Positions 8,023-16,674 of a stretch of DNA of 64,000 bases are shown piece after piece. Under the pieces are notes generated by a model, which saw only the letters and a list, made by a program, of their open reading frames with translations, had not been told where the DNA came from and did not search any database. The stretch comes from Veillonella sp. 3891. GTDB lineage: Bacteria > Bacillota > Negativicutes > Veillonellales > Veillonellaceae. The DNA lies in the NCBI RefSeq assembly GCF_003992315.1, contig NZ_RQVE01000005.1, forward strand, positions 62,001 to 126,000, written 5' to 3'. Each line of letters begins with the position of its first letter. Position 1 is the first letter of the stretch. Position numbers and translations under genes: made by a program.

Positions 8023-10395
8023 TTACCAATCTAAAGCTTCTGTATTTTGACGACCTTTGCCTGTCAAAGCATCTAACATAATACGTTGTTCTAATTGTGC
8101 CACCATTTTCTTCGTAGACACCACAGCATCTGGATTTACAGAAATAGAATCAATACCATGTTTTACTAAGAACTCACAGAACTCTGGATATACACTTGGT
8201 GCTTGTCCACAGATGGATACTGTTTTACCATCTTTGTGTGCTGTTTCAATTAAATGTTTAATCGCACGTTTTACAGCCAAGTTTCTTTCATCATAAATAT
8301 GTTGTACAGTTTCATTATCCCGATCACAACCTAATACAAGCATAGTTAAATCGTTGGATCCGATAGAGTAACCATCCACATATTGATTAAATTGATCCGC
8401 CAAAATAATATTAGCAGGAATTTCAGCCATCAACCATACTTTGAAATCTGCATTACGTTGTAAGCCGTGCTCTGCCATAATACGAGTGACTTCTGCTGCT
8501 TCATTCACAGTACGGCAGAATGGAATCATAACTTGTAAATTTTTAAAACCAAATTCATTGCGTACTTTTTTGATAGCTTCTAATTCTAATAAGAAAGCTG
8601 GCGCATAGCGTTCATCATAATAGCGAGAAGCCCCACGGAATCCAAGTAGCGCGCTAGATTCTTCTGGCTCGTACTTTTCACCACCATTTAAATCACGGTA
8701 TTCACTGGATTTAAAGTCACTCAAACGCAATACAACTTGTCGAGGCGCTAGGGCTGCACATACTTTACGCATACCTTCGGCTAAAGTATCGATAGCAAAA
8801 TCACGACGACCCGTTTCGATTAAATGCATTGGGTGTTCATGAATAAAAGTAGTCCAAATAAATTCTTCACGCATTAAGCCGATACCATCACAAGGTAATA
8901 CGCCATATTTTTCGGCTAAATCTGGATCTCCTAAGTTCATATAGATTTTAGTACCAGTAATCGGCGTTGGCTCTACATAGCGAGTTTCTGCAACAGGCTC
9001 AGCTTTTTTGGTAGCTTCTTCTAAAATACCATCATAGACAATACCATTGGTAGCATCTACGGTAATCATTTGACCATCAGTAATCGTTTTTGTCGCCTCT
9101 TCACTGCGAGATTTAGTACCTACAATACAAGGGATCCCCAACTCACGACTTACGATAGACGCATGACAAGTCATACCACCAGCATCGGTAACGATAGCTT
9201 TTGCTTTTTTCATCGCTGGTACCCAGTCAGGTGCAGTCATAGTAGTAACAAGGATTTCTCCTTCTTTGAAATCGTCGATATCTTCTGGATTTTCGATAAC
9301 ATGAGCACGACCTGCAGCTTTACCAGGGCTCGCTGGAAGACCTTTTACAACAATCTTTCGTTCTGTTGTAGTCGCTTCCACTACAGTTTCTTCTTTTTCT
9401 TTCTTTTGAGAGAATACAGTTTCTGGACGAGCTTGTAAGATCCATACTTTACCATCACGCTCATCAATGCCCCATTCCATATCCATGTAGCAACCATAAT
9501 GTTTTTCAATTGCTTTTGCATACGTAGCCAGTTCGATGACTTGCGCATCTGTAATCACTTGTGCACGAGCTTGCTCATCAGGGATATGAATTTCTTCACA
9601 ATCTCCATCAGGTTTACGAACTAACGCCACGTTTTTATCATTAATCATACGATCTGTAATTTGTAAGGTAGCTTTATCTACGGTGAAATTATCAGGTGTC
9701 ACAGTCCCTTGAACTACATATTCACCAAGGCCCCAAGAACCTTCAATGATGATCGATTTATCATCGCCATTCATAATGTTCACAGAGAACATAACACCTG
9801 CTGCTTTGGAATATACCATCATTTGGATAGCAGCAGACAAGGCTACTGTCATATGATCGAACCCTTGTTTTACACGATAGTACGTAGCACGGTCTGTAAA
9901 AGTAGATGCATAGCATTCTTTAACTTTTGCAATAATCATATCTGCGCCACGAACATTTAAATATGTATCTTGTTGACCTGCAAAGCTAGCATCTGGCAAA
10001 TCTTCCGCAGTAGCACTAGAACGTACTGCCACGAATGGATTTTCTTCTCCTACTTTACGAGCTAACTCTTCATAACCTTCACGAATCGCCTTAGCTAATG
10101 GAGCTGGCATTTCTTCATCCATAATCATTTGACGCACTTCTGCAGTGACCTTACGTAACAACGCAGAGTTCTCTACATCATGTAATTCTTCTAATTTAGC
10201 TTTAATACGTTCTACTAAACCAGTCTCTTCCATGAAATAGCGATAGCCATGGGCTGTCGTAGCATAACCATAAGGAACAGGCACATTCGTAGAGGAAGTC
10301 ATTTCTCCTAAAGAAGAAGACTTACCACCAACAATATCCACATCCTCACGATGCAATTCATCAAACCAAAGAACATATGCAGTATCACGACTCAT
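8023..10395 (-). CDS. ppsA: Phosphoenolpyruvate synthase (pyruvate, water dikinase)
   Basis: Converts pyruvate, ATP and water to PEP, AMP and phosphate, the entry step of gluconeogenesis from lactate or pyruvate. The 790-residue protein has the N-terminal ATP-binding domain (VGGKSSSLGEMTSS; VAVRSSATAEDLPDASFAGQ). The central swivelling domain has its phospho-histidine in GGMTCHASIVSRELGIPC near residue 425, and the C-terminal PEP-binding barrel ends CGQAPSVYPEFCEFL..GIDSISVNPDA, where the Cys is catalytic. The length and C-terminus match PpsA rather than the longer PpdK. I chose the ATG at 10395 behind GGAGGG. It has its own promoter, and regulators are encoded just downstream. Confidence 0.95.
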   Translation of the reverse strand: MSRDTAYVLWFDELHREDVDIVGGKSSSLGEMTSSTNVPVPYGYATTAHGYRYFMEETGLVERIKAKLEELHDVENSALLRKVTAEVRQMIMDEEMPAPLAKAIREGYEELARKVGEENPFVAVRSSATAEDLPDASFAGQQDTYLNVRGADMIIAKVKECYASTFTDRATYYRVKQGFDHMTVALSAAIQMMVYSKAAGVMFSVNIMNGDDKSIIIEGSWGLGEYVVQGTVTPDNFTVDKATLQITDRMINDKNVALVRKPDGDCEEIHIPDEQARAQVITDAQVIELATYAKAIEKHYGCYMDMEWGIDERDGKVWILQARPETVFSQKKEKEETVVEATTTERKIVVKGLPASPGKAAGRAHVIENPEDIDDFKEGEILVTTMTAPDWVPAMKKAKAIVTDAGGMTCHASIVSRELGIPCIVGTKSRSEEATKTITDGQMITVDATNGIVYDGILEEATKKAEPVAETRYVEPTPITGTKIYMNLGDPDLAEKYGVLPCDGIGLMREEFIWTTFIHEHPMHLIETGRRDFAIDTLAEGMRKVCAALAPRQVVLRLSDFKSSEYRDLNGGEKYEPEESSALLGFRGASRYYDERYAPAFLLELEAIKKVRNEFGFKNLQVMIPFCRTVNEAAEVTRIMAEHGLQRNADFKVWLMAEIPANIILADQFNQYVDGYSIGSNDLTMLVLGCDRDNETVQHIYDERNLAVKRAIKHLIETAHKDGKTVSICGQAPSVYPEFCEFLVKHGIDSISVNPDAVVSTKKMVAQLEQRIMLDALTGKGRQNTEALDW

Positions 10396-10436
10396 GATTA
10401 TCCCTCCATTAGAAATAGTATTCATAATTTAAGTAT

Positions 10437-10465
10437 ATAGTACAACATATATACTAAATAGTCAA
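10437..10465 (-). promoter_or_regulatory. ppsA promoter with overlapping palindrome
   Basis: Minus strand: -35 TTGACT (10460-10465), 17-base spacer, -10 TACTAT (10437-10442). An inverted repeat AGTATATA...TATATACT covers the spacer and -10. Inside it TATGTTGTACT matches the Bacillus CcpN operator consensus (TRTGHYATAYW, from memory) at 10 of 11 positions. The promoter is well supported; the repressor site is inferred. Confidence 0.65.
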
Positions 10466-10634
10466 GCATAATTCTATATGTATACCTAATTGATTCAGCA
10501 GACTAACGCTGTTTTTGAAATATAGAAGAATATATGTTGCTATACTAGGCCTAATCTTTTTAAAATATCTCTAAGCATTATAAATGCTATCATAAAAGTA
10601 TACAGAAATGACAATATAAGGATGTAGCACTAAT

Positions 10635-10657
10635 AAAAAAGCACCCTATACGGGTGC
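10635..10657 (-). terminator. Rho-independent terminator of the pbp-tyrS transcript or structured RNA
   Basis: On minus GCACCC / GGGTGC with a 5-base loop is followed by TTTTTTA. It ends the structured region that lies downstream of tyrS. Between it and the ppsA promoter (10466-10634) I see only AT-rich sequence. Confidence 0.85.
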
Positions 10658-10660
10658 TAT

Positions 10661-10840
10661 CATAGATTGACTAGGTGGGAGTCGAACCACACGCTCCCCC
10701 CCAGAGGAACGCAGTTAGGCGTAGTAGCCTTGTGGCGATCTATTACTAATAGAATTACACAAATGCAAGAAGAGCACGGTGTGCCCCCGAACAAACATTA
10801 TGAAATACCGTTTGAGAGGGGGTATACCGTGCTCTTCCCT
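10661..10840 (-). ncRNA. Candidate structured RNA downstream of tyrS, containing a tRNA T-arm-like hairpin
   Basis: Between the tyrS stop and the terminator the minus strand can form five successive hairpins. The first is a long rod at 10770-10836 (arms AAGAGCACGGT / ACCGTGCTCTT, then CCCCC / GGGGG, then CAAAC / GTTTG). Next comes TCTATTA / TAATAGA, then AGGC / GCCT, then CGTTCCTC / GGGGAGCG. The last is GTG(T)GG-TTCGACT-CCCAC at 10675-10692, which looks like a tRNA T-arm with one bulged U. No acceptor partner or anticodon arm can be found, so it is not an ordinary tRNA. It may be a 3' UTR element, a processed small RNA or a relic of a tRNA-like gene. Function unknown. Confidence 0.5.
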
Positions 10841-10877
10841 TTTCCCTATTCAGTTAAAACGCCACAGGCTACATAAA

Positions 10878-12086
10878 CTAACAAGAAACGATTTTGATGA
10901 ATTTCCGTTTCCCAACTTGCAAGACCATACCATCTTTCAATACGATATGCTCTTCGTTGCACTTTTCACCATCAATTTTAAAGGCCCCCGCTTTAATGGA
11001 TCGTCTTGCTTCCCCATTACTTGCTGTTAATCCTGCATCAGATAATAATTGTGGTACGAAAACAGGTTCTTCTGTAATAGCCACTTTATATTCTGAAATA
11101 TCTGTTGGCATCGCATGTTTTTGGAACACACGAACAAACTCATCTTGACCAAAGTTGGCTGCCTCTTCACCATGGTATAAACGAACAATGGTATGAGCCA
11201 ACTTCATTTTTACATCTCTTGGATGGGCTGCACCAGACTCTAAATCCTTGCTAAGTTGTTCTTGTTCTTCAATAGACATATCGGTAACAAGCATAAAGTA
11301 ACGCATCATTAACTCATCTGGAATCGACATCGCTTTACCATACATTTCAGATGGAGCTTCGCTAATACCGATGTAATTGCCAAGAGATTTACTCATTTTT
11401 TGGACACCATCAAGGCCTTCCAAAATCGGCATCGTGATGATTGTTTGTTCTGGCATTCCTTCTTCGCCTTGTAGATGACGACCCATTAACAGGTTAAATG
11501 TTTGGTCAGTACCACCAAATTCTACATCTGCTTTCAAAGCAATAGAGTCATAACCTTGCATCAATGGATACATGAACTCATGAATGCTAATTGGCCGACC
11601 TTCTGTATATCGTTTATGAAAGTCATCACGTTCTAACATACGAGCTACGGTGTACTTAGATGCTAGTTTCAACACATCAGCAAAGTCTAATTTGCTCAAC
11701 CATTCGCTATTAAAGCGCACTTCTGTTTTTTCAGGATCTAAGACTTTAAAGATTTGCTCTTGGTATGTTTTTGCATTGGTGATAACTTGTTCTTCTGTCA
11801 ATGGTGGACGAGTTACACTTTTACCAGTAGGGTCACCGATACGAGCTGTAAAGTCGCCAATTAAGATGATAACTTTATGTCCAAAGTCTTGGAACAATTT
11901 TAACTTACGCAAGACTACAGTATGACCCAAGTGGATATCTGGAGCTGTAGGGTCCAAACCTAATTTAACAATCAATGGCGTATTGGTTGCTACGGACTTT
12001 TCAAGTTTCTTCTTAAATTCATCTTCTGGTAAAAGATCAGCTACCCCATGGGAAATGAGGCGAAACTGTTCTGCTGCACTAATCAT
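10878..12086 (-). CDS. tyrS: Tyrosyl-tRNA synthetase
   Basis: Charges tRNA-Tyr. The 402-residue product has the class I HIGH-type motif DIHLGHTVV near residue 50, the tyrosine-pocket [16 protein letters not shown] near 195 and the KMSKS loop near 230. A C-terminal S4 RNA-binding domain ends the protein ([32 protein letters not shown]). It starts 14 bases after the PBP gene, with a GGAGA site, and shares that transcript. No T-box leader is present directly upstream. Confidence 0.96.
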   Translation of the reverse strand: MISAAEQFRLISHGVADLLPEDEFKKKLEKSVATNTPLIVKLGLDPTAPDIHLGHTVVLRKLKLFQDFGHKVIILIGDFTARIGDPTGKSVTRPPLTEEQVITNAKTYQEQIFKVLDPEKTEVRFNSEWLSKLDFADVLKLASKYTVARMLERDDFHKRYTEGRPISIHEFMYPLMQGYDSIALKADVEFGGTDQTFNLLMGRHLQGEEGMPEQTIITMPILEGLDGVQKMSKSLGNYIGISEAPSEMYGKAMSIPDELMMRYFMLVTDMSIEEQEQLSKDLESGAAHPRDVKMKLAHTIVRLYHGEEAANFGQDEFVRVFQKHAMPTDISEYKVAITEEPVFVPQLLSDAGLTASNGEARRSIKAGAFKIDGEKCNEEHIVLKDGMVLQVGKRKFIKIVSC

Positions 12087-12100
12087 GATTATCTCCTATA

Positions 12101-14203
12101 TTACTGTGAACTTTTAGAGGATTTAGGGGCAATAACGGGATCTTTCCCTTTATTACTTTTTGATTTAGAGGGGCTTTCATCATTTGATGTTGTACCATCA
12201 TCATTATCTAAATCTCCATCTCCATCTTTCTTGTCTTTATCGTCTTTTTTCTTGTCTTTATCATCTTTTTTCTTATCTGGATTTGTATTACCTGCATATG
12301 CCTCAGGACCTACACCATCTGGTACTGTAAAGTTAGAGGCTGGTGTATCTGCCAAAGCTGCTTGCATGTATTGTCTCCAAATTACGGCTGGTGTTTGACC
12401 ACCTGTAGTCCCGTGTAATGTTTCAGAACCACTGTCATCACCCATCCAAACTACTGTCACTAAATCAGGTGTATATCCAGCAAACCAAGCATCTTTTTCT
12501 TCATCTGTGGTACCCGTTTTGCCAGCTGCAGGACGACCGAAGTAAGCGTTTCCACCTGTACCGTATTTAATAACAGATTCCAACATATTTGTCATCATAT
12601 ACGCATACTTTGGTTCCACCACCCGGGTTTCATCAATAGATGATTCTTCAACGATATTGCCATTACGATCTACAATTTTTGTAATGGATACAGGTTTTAC
12701 TTTCACACCATTATTAGCAAGCACGCCATAGGCTACTGCCATATCTATTGGTGTAACGCCTTTCGTCAAACCACCTAAGGCTACAGCTAAGTTGTCATCA
12801 CCTTTTTTATCCAATGTGGTAATACCCATTTTTTCTGCTAAATCTAGCACATTGGACATACCTACTTTATCGGCGGCCAATACAGCTACCACATTATTAG
12901 AATGTGCTACCGCATTACGCATCGTCATGGCACCTGAGTGTTTACGTGAATAGTTTTGCGGTTTCCAACCATGGAACTCCGACGGTTTATCCACATACAC
13001 AGTACCTGGGTTATCGCCATGTTTTAAGGCTGCCAAATATACAAACGGTTTAAAGGATGAACCTGGTTGACGTACTGCCATAGTAGCACGGTTAAAGGAA
13101 TCTGTTCCTCTACCACCCACCATGGCTACAATATGTCCATTATGAGGATTTATAGAAATCAAAGCCCCTTGTGGCTGTCGCAAACCATTTTCATCAGTAT
13201 AATAATCTGGCAAGTTTTCCATCGCTTTTTCTGCAGCACGTTGGGCTTTCATGTCGATGGTGGTATAAATTTTCATACCTTCTTTATAAATTGCATTATC
13301 ACCATAGCGTTCCGACACTTCATTGATGACATAGTTAACAAAGTATCCCATGCTACCATAACTATTAGTGGATTGCGGTTTATCCAACAGGTGGATATCT
13401 GCTTGTTTTGCCTCTTCTGCATCAGCTTGGGACAAGTAATCATATTTTACCATCTGCCCCAATACAACGGCTTGTCGAGCTTTTGCTGCTTTTAAATTAT
13501 TAAATGGAGAGTAATAGTTAGGACTTTGTGGCAAGCCTGCTAGAATCGACATTTGTGCTAAAGATAAATCTTGTACGTCCTTACCAAAATAGACATGAGA
13601 TGCTGTTTGCACACCATACGCACCTTGACCAAAGTAAATTTGGTTCATGTACATTTCTAGGATTTCTTTTTTTGTATAATGCTGTTCAATGCGCAATGCC
13701 AATAATGCTTCCATAATCTTACGCTTAAACGTACGATCTTGTGTTAAGAAAGCATTACGAGCTAGCTGTTGAGTAATGGTAGAGCCACCCTCTGCCACTC
13801 CATCATGAACAATATTTACCCATACAGCACGTAAAATACCGATAGGGTCGATGCCGTGATGACTGTAGAATCGATTATCTTCCGTAGCAATAAACGCATC
13901 TTGGAACTTTTGAGGAATATCCGCCAATTTTACTGGCAAGCGATTTTCCTCTGAATGAACGGTAGTAATCAAATCTCCATTAGCATCATAAATCTGAGAT
14001 GACGCCGCAGGTTTTACATTGCCTACATCTGGTAAGGAAGACATGGTAGCGCCTAAAAAGCCACAGCCTGCTCCTGCTACAATTAATATAAATAAGATGA
14101 AGAACAACCAAAAGGAACGTTTCCATGATGATTTCTTCTTCACTGGTTTCTTTTTCACAACTCGTCTCCGAGGAGGAATGGGTCTTGATGAACTAGGATT
14201 CAT
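12101..14203 (-). CDS. Penicillin-binding protein 1A-type bifunctional peptidoglycan synthase
   Basis: Class A PBP that polymerises glycan strands and cross-links peptides. It has 700 residues. The order is a basic cytoplasmic tail (PPRRRVVKKKPVKKK), one membrane helix (residues ~30-52), and a GT51 transglycosylase with catalytic Glu in ATEDNRFYSHHGID near 107 and GGSTITQQLARN near 140. The transpeptidase follows, with SxxK in PGSSFKPF near 385, SNN in AVAHSNNVVA and KTGTT near 570. The C-terminal ~60 residues are low-complexity Lys/Asp repeats (KKDDKDKKKDDK) and then Ser/Lys, probably a disordered periplasmic tail. Upstream is a likely promoter; tyrS follows in the same transcript. Confidence 0.95.
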   Translation of the reverse strand: MNPSSSRPIPPRRRVVKKKPVKKKSSWKRSFWLFFILFILIVAGAGCGFLGATMSSLPDVGNVKPAASSQIYDANGDLITTVHSEENRLPVKLADIPQKFQDAFIATEDNRFYSHHGIDPIGILRAVWVNIVHDGVAEGGSTITQQLARNAFLTQDRTFKRKIMEALLALRIEQHYTKKEILEMYMNQIYFGQGAYGVQTASHVYFGKDVQDLSLAQMSILAGLPQSPNYYSPFNNLKAAKARQAVVLGQMVKYDYLSQADAEEAKQADIHLLDKPQSTNSYGSMGYFVNYVINEVSERYGDNAIYKEGMKIYTTIDMKAQRAAEKAMENLPDYYTDENGLRQPQGALISINPHNGHIVAMVGGRGTDSFNRATMAVRQPGSSFKPFVYLAALKHGDNPGTVYVDKPSEFHGWKPQNYSRKHSGAMTMRNAVAHSNNVVAVLAADKVGMSNVLDLAEKMGITTLDKKGDDNLAVALGGLTKGVTPIDMAVAYGVLANNGVKVKPVSITKIVDRNGNIVEESSIDETRVVEPKYAYMMTNMLESVIKYGTGGNAYFGRPAAGKTGTTDEEKDAWFAGYTPDLVTVVWMGDDSGSETLHGTTGGQTPAVIWRQYMQAALADTPASNFTVPDGVGPEAYAGNTNPDKKKDDKDKKKDDKDKKDGDGDLDNDDGTTSNDESPSKSKSNKGKDPVIAPKSSKSSQ

Positions 14204-14247
14204 ATGTCACCTCTCTAAAGCTCATTATTTCCTATAGAACACCCTTA

Positions 14248-14277
14248 ATTATACTCTATTTGCTAATGTTTGTACAA
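14248..14277 (-). promoter_or_regulatory. Promoter of the PBP-tyrS operon
   Basis: Minus strand: -35 TTGTAC (14272-14277), 18-base spacer, -10 TATAAT (14248-14253), about 45 bases before the PBP start codon (GAGAGGTG ribosome site). It lies in the mutS2-PBP gap, where no strong terminator is visible. Confidence 0.55.
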
Positions 14278-14298
14278 ATCGAATTGCTCTCAGCGATT

Positions 14299-16674
14299 CT
14301 ATAGGATGACTGTGGTAGCGCCAGCACCACCCTCATCTAGACTTGCTAGGTCATAACTTTTAATGCCTGGCAAGGTTCGTAAATAGTCATGAACACCCGC
14401 TCGGAGCGCACCTGTTCCTTTACCATGAACAATACGCACCGAATTTAAACCAGCTAGTATAGCTTGATCTATAAATCGTCCCACTTCTACAACGGCTTCA
14501 TCTACTGTTCTACCAATAATATTTAACTCCGTAGAGGCTTGTTGTTGACGAATAACCGCCATACCAGATCGCTTCCGCTGACGATTGGACATAGGTGCAG
14601 GGTTTTCTTTACGCAATAAGGCACTAGCTTCCTCACGAGTGGCTGCCAGTAAATCTTTCTCTTTAACAGTGACCGTCAATCCATTCATATCCACTTGAAT
14701 CCGCTTTCCTTGGATATCCAATATCGTCCCTAAGGATTGTAAGTTATCTAAGAACACTACATCCCCTACTTTTACCTTCGTCACATCTAAACGTTCTCGT
14801 TTTTCTATAACACCTGTAGGAACAGCTACATTGGAAACGCCTTTTCTAGCCTTAGAAATAGCATCTTGTCGCTTTTGTTTATCCGTTTCATTGAAAGAAC
14901 CTTTTAACTCTTTAATGATTTGTTCACTTTCAATACGAACGGAGCGCTTCATATTTTGCGCTTCTTCACGAGCTTTTTCCAAGATTACTTTTTTCTTATC
15001 TTGTAATGCTTTTTTATCTCGCATCACTTGCGTACGCATGCGACGAACTTCTTCTTGTTCTTTTTTCAAAGCACGTTCACGCTCTTGTGTTTTTCTAAGC
15101 TCTTGATTTAACTCACGAAGCATATCTTCCATAGCACTGCGTCCATTCAACTCCCATTGTGTTCGTGCTAAGTCTACCACTTCTTGTGGTAATCCTAAAC
15201 GAGCCGCAATGCTAAGTGCATGCGAACTACCTGCTACGCCAATATGTAAACGGTATGTAGGGCGTAAAGTCCTTTCATCAAACTCTACATGACCATTTTC
15301 TACGCCTTCTGTTTGGTATGCATATGTTTTTAGCTCATTATAGTGGGTACTCACCATCATGAGTGCTCCCTTTTTCCGGAAGTATTCAATAATGGCAATC
15401 CCTAAGGCACTTCCTTCTTCTGGATCCGTACCAGAACCTAATTCATCTAGTAACACTAAATCATTTGGTCCTACCTTTTTCAGTATCCGAATTACCTGCG
15501 ACATATGGGCAGAGAATGTACTCAAGCTGGCTTCAATACTTTGTTCATCTCCAATATCTGCATAGATATGATGAAAGATTGGTAAGGTAGATCCGCTGTC
15601 AGCTGGAATACATAATCCACTTTGGTTCATTAACGCCAACAACCCCAATGTTTTTAGAGACACTGTTTTACCACCTGTATTGGAACCTGTAATCAACAAA
15701 ATACGATACTTCGTCCCTAAAGTGATGGTAGTAGGAACTACCACATTCGGAGCTAGCATAGGATGACGCGCTTGTAGTAAATTCACTTCTCGACCTTGAC
15801 TGATGATGGCACGGACGGCTTTCATCCGTATGGCTAATTCTGCTTTTCCATAGACAAATTCTACATGGGATACACGTTTACATGCATCTAATAATGTATC
15901 TGCATGAGCTCGTACCAACTCTGTTAATTCTTTGTAAATACGAAGTACTTCCTGTTCCTCTGCTAAGGTAGCCTCTTGTAATTCATTGTTTAAATCCACC
16001 AATCGCATAGGCTCGATATATAAGGTCGCACCTGTAGCAGATCTGTCATGGATAAGACCAGGAAATGCTCCTCGGTATTCTTGTTTTACAGGAATGACGT
16101 ATCGATTGTTACGCATAGTAACAATGGCTTCTTGGAAATATTTTTGATTGTCCTTATCTTGCAAAATTCGTTGTAGATCATTTTTAATAGCATTCTTTGT
16201 ACGACTCATAGTTATACGTAACTGTTGTAATTTTGGTGTAGCACTATCCAATAATACACCGTACGCATCAAAAGTTCTTTCAAAGCGTTTTGTCAACTTG
16301 TCATGACTTGGTAAATCCTGCACCCACAAAGATAGTAATGGGTAAAGCAAATATTTTTCTTTAAAAAAACGATGCATCCGATTATACGCTAAAATCGTAG
16401 TGTGTAAATCCCATAGCTCTTCACGAGTCAAAATAATTTCTTTACGACTCTTGGAGCAAGTGGTGCGAATATCCTTCGTGCCACTGATGGGTTGCTCCAC
16501 TTCTTGCTCTAAGGAACGTATAGCTTCCACTGTTTCATCTAGAGCATCTTCAATTTTTTGACGGTTGTGCATAGGTTGCAGATTAAGTGCATATTCTTTA
16601 GCGATAGCAGAGGAACACACATCCGCTAACTTTTGCCGTATATGTTGAAAGTCTAAGACTTGTTCACTATTCAT
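14299..16674 (-). CDS. mutS2: Endonuclease MutS2
   Basis: MutS-family ATPase that acts in recombination control and rescue of collided ribosomes rather than mismatch repair. The 791 residues lack the mismatch-recognition domain. The core and clamp come first, then a Walker A LITGSNTGGKTVSLKTLGLL near residue 330, a Walker B LVLLDELGSGTDPEEG near 410, and a long coiled coil (residues ~510-620, rich in Glu/Lys/Arg). A C-terminal Smr nuclease domain ends the protein (LNIIGRTVDEA; VRIVHGKGTGALR). Its start codon overlaps the stop of the U32 gene by one base (TAATG), indicating translational coupling. Confidence 0.96.
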   Translation of the reverse strand: MNSEQVLDFQHIRQKLADVCSSAIAKEYALNLQPMHNRQKIEDALDETVEAIRSLEQEVEQPISGTKDIRTTCSKSRKEIILTREELWDLHTTILAYNRMHRFFKEKYLLYPLLSLWVQDLPSHDKLTKRFERTFDAYGVLLDSATPKLQQLRITMSRTKNAIKNDLQRILQDKDNQKYFQEAIVTMRNNRYVIPVKQEYRGAFPGLIHDRSATGATLYIEPMRLVDLNNELQEATLAEEQEVLRIYKELTELVRAHADTLLDACKRVSHVEFVYGKAELAIRMKAVRAIISQGREVNLLQARHPMLAPNVVVPTTITLGTKYRILLITGSNTGGKTVSLKTLGLLALMNQSGLCIPADSGSTLPIFHHIYADIGDEQSIEASLSTFSAHMSQVIRILKKVGPNDLVLLDELGSGTDPEEGSALGIAIIEYFRKKGALMMVSTHYNELKTYAYQTEGVENGHVEFDERTLRPTYRLHIGVAGSSHALSIAARLGLPQEVVDLARTQWELNGRSAMEDMLRELNQELRKTQERERALKKEQEEVRRMRTQVMRDKKALQDKKKVILEKAREEAQNMKRSVRIESEQIIKELKGSFNETDKQKRQDAISKARKGVSNVAVPTGVIEKRERLDVTKVKVGDVVFLDNLQSLGTILDIQGKRIQVDMNGLTVTVKEKDLLAATREEASALLRKENPAPMSNRQRKRSGMAVIRQQQASTELNIIGRTVDEAVVEVGRFIDQAILAGLNSVRIVHGKGTGALRAGVHDYLRTLPGIKSYDLASLDEGGAGATTVIL

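Noticed and set aside
10675-10692. tRNA gene suggested by the T-arm-like sequence
   Set aside because: Only the T-arm is present. No complementary acceptor strand, D-arm or anticodon stem is found upstream, and the stem has a bulge.
10667-10876. 69-codon plus-strand open frame between ppsA and tyrS
   Set aside because: It lies fully antisense to the structured RNA region and has no ribosome site or family resemblance that I recognise.
12048-12398. Plus-strand Ser/Leu-rich frame opposite the PBP tail
   Set aside because: It arises from the complement of the Lys/Asp repeat codons and has no independent evidence.
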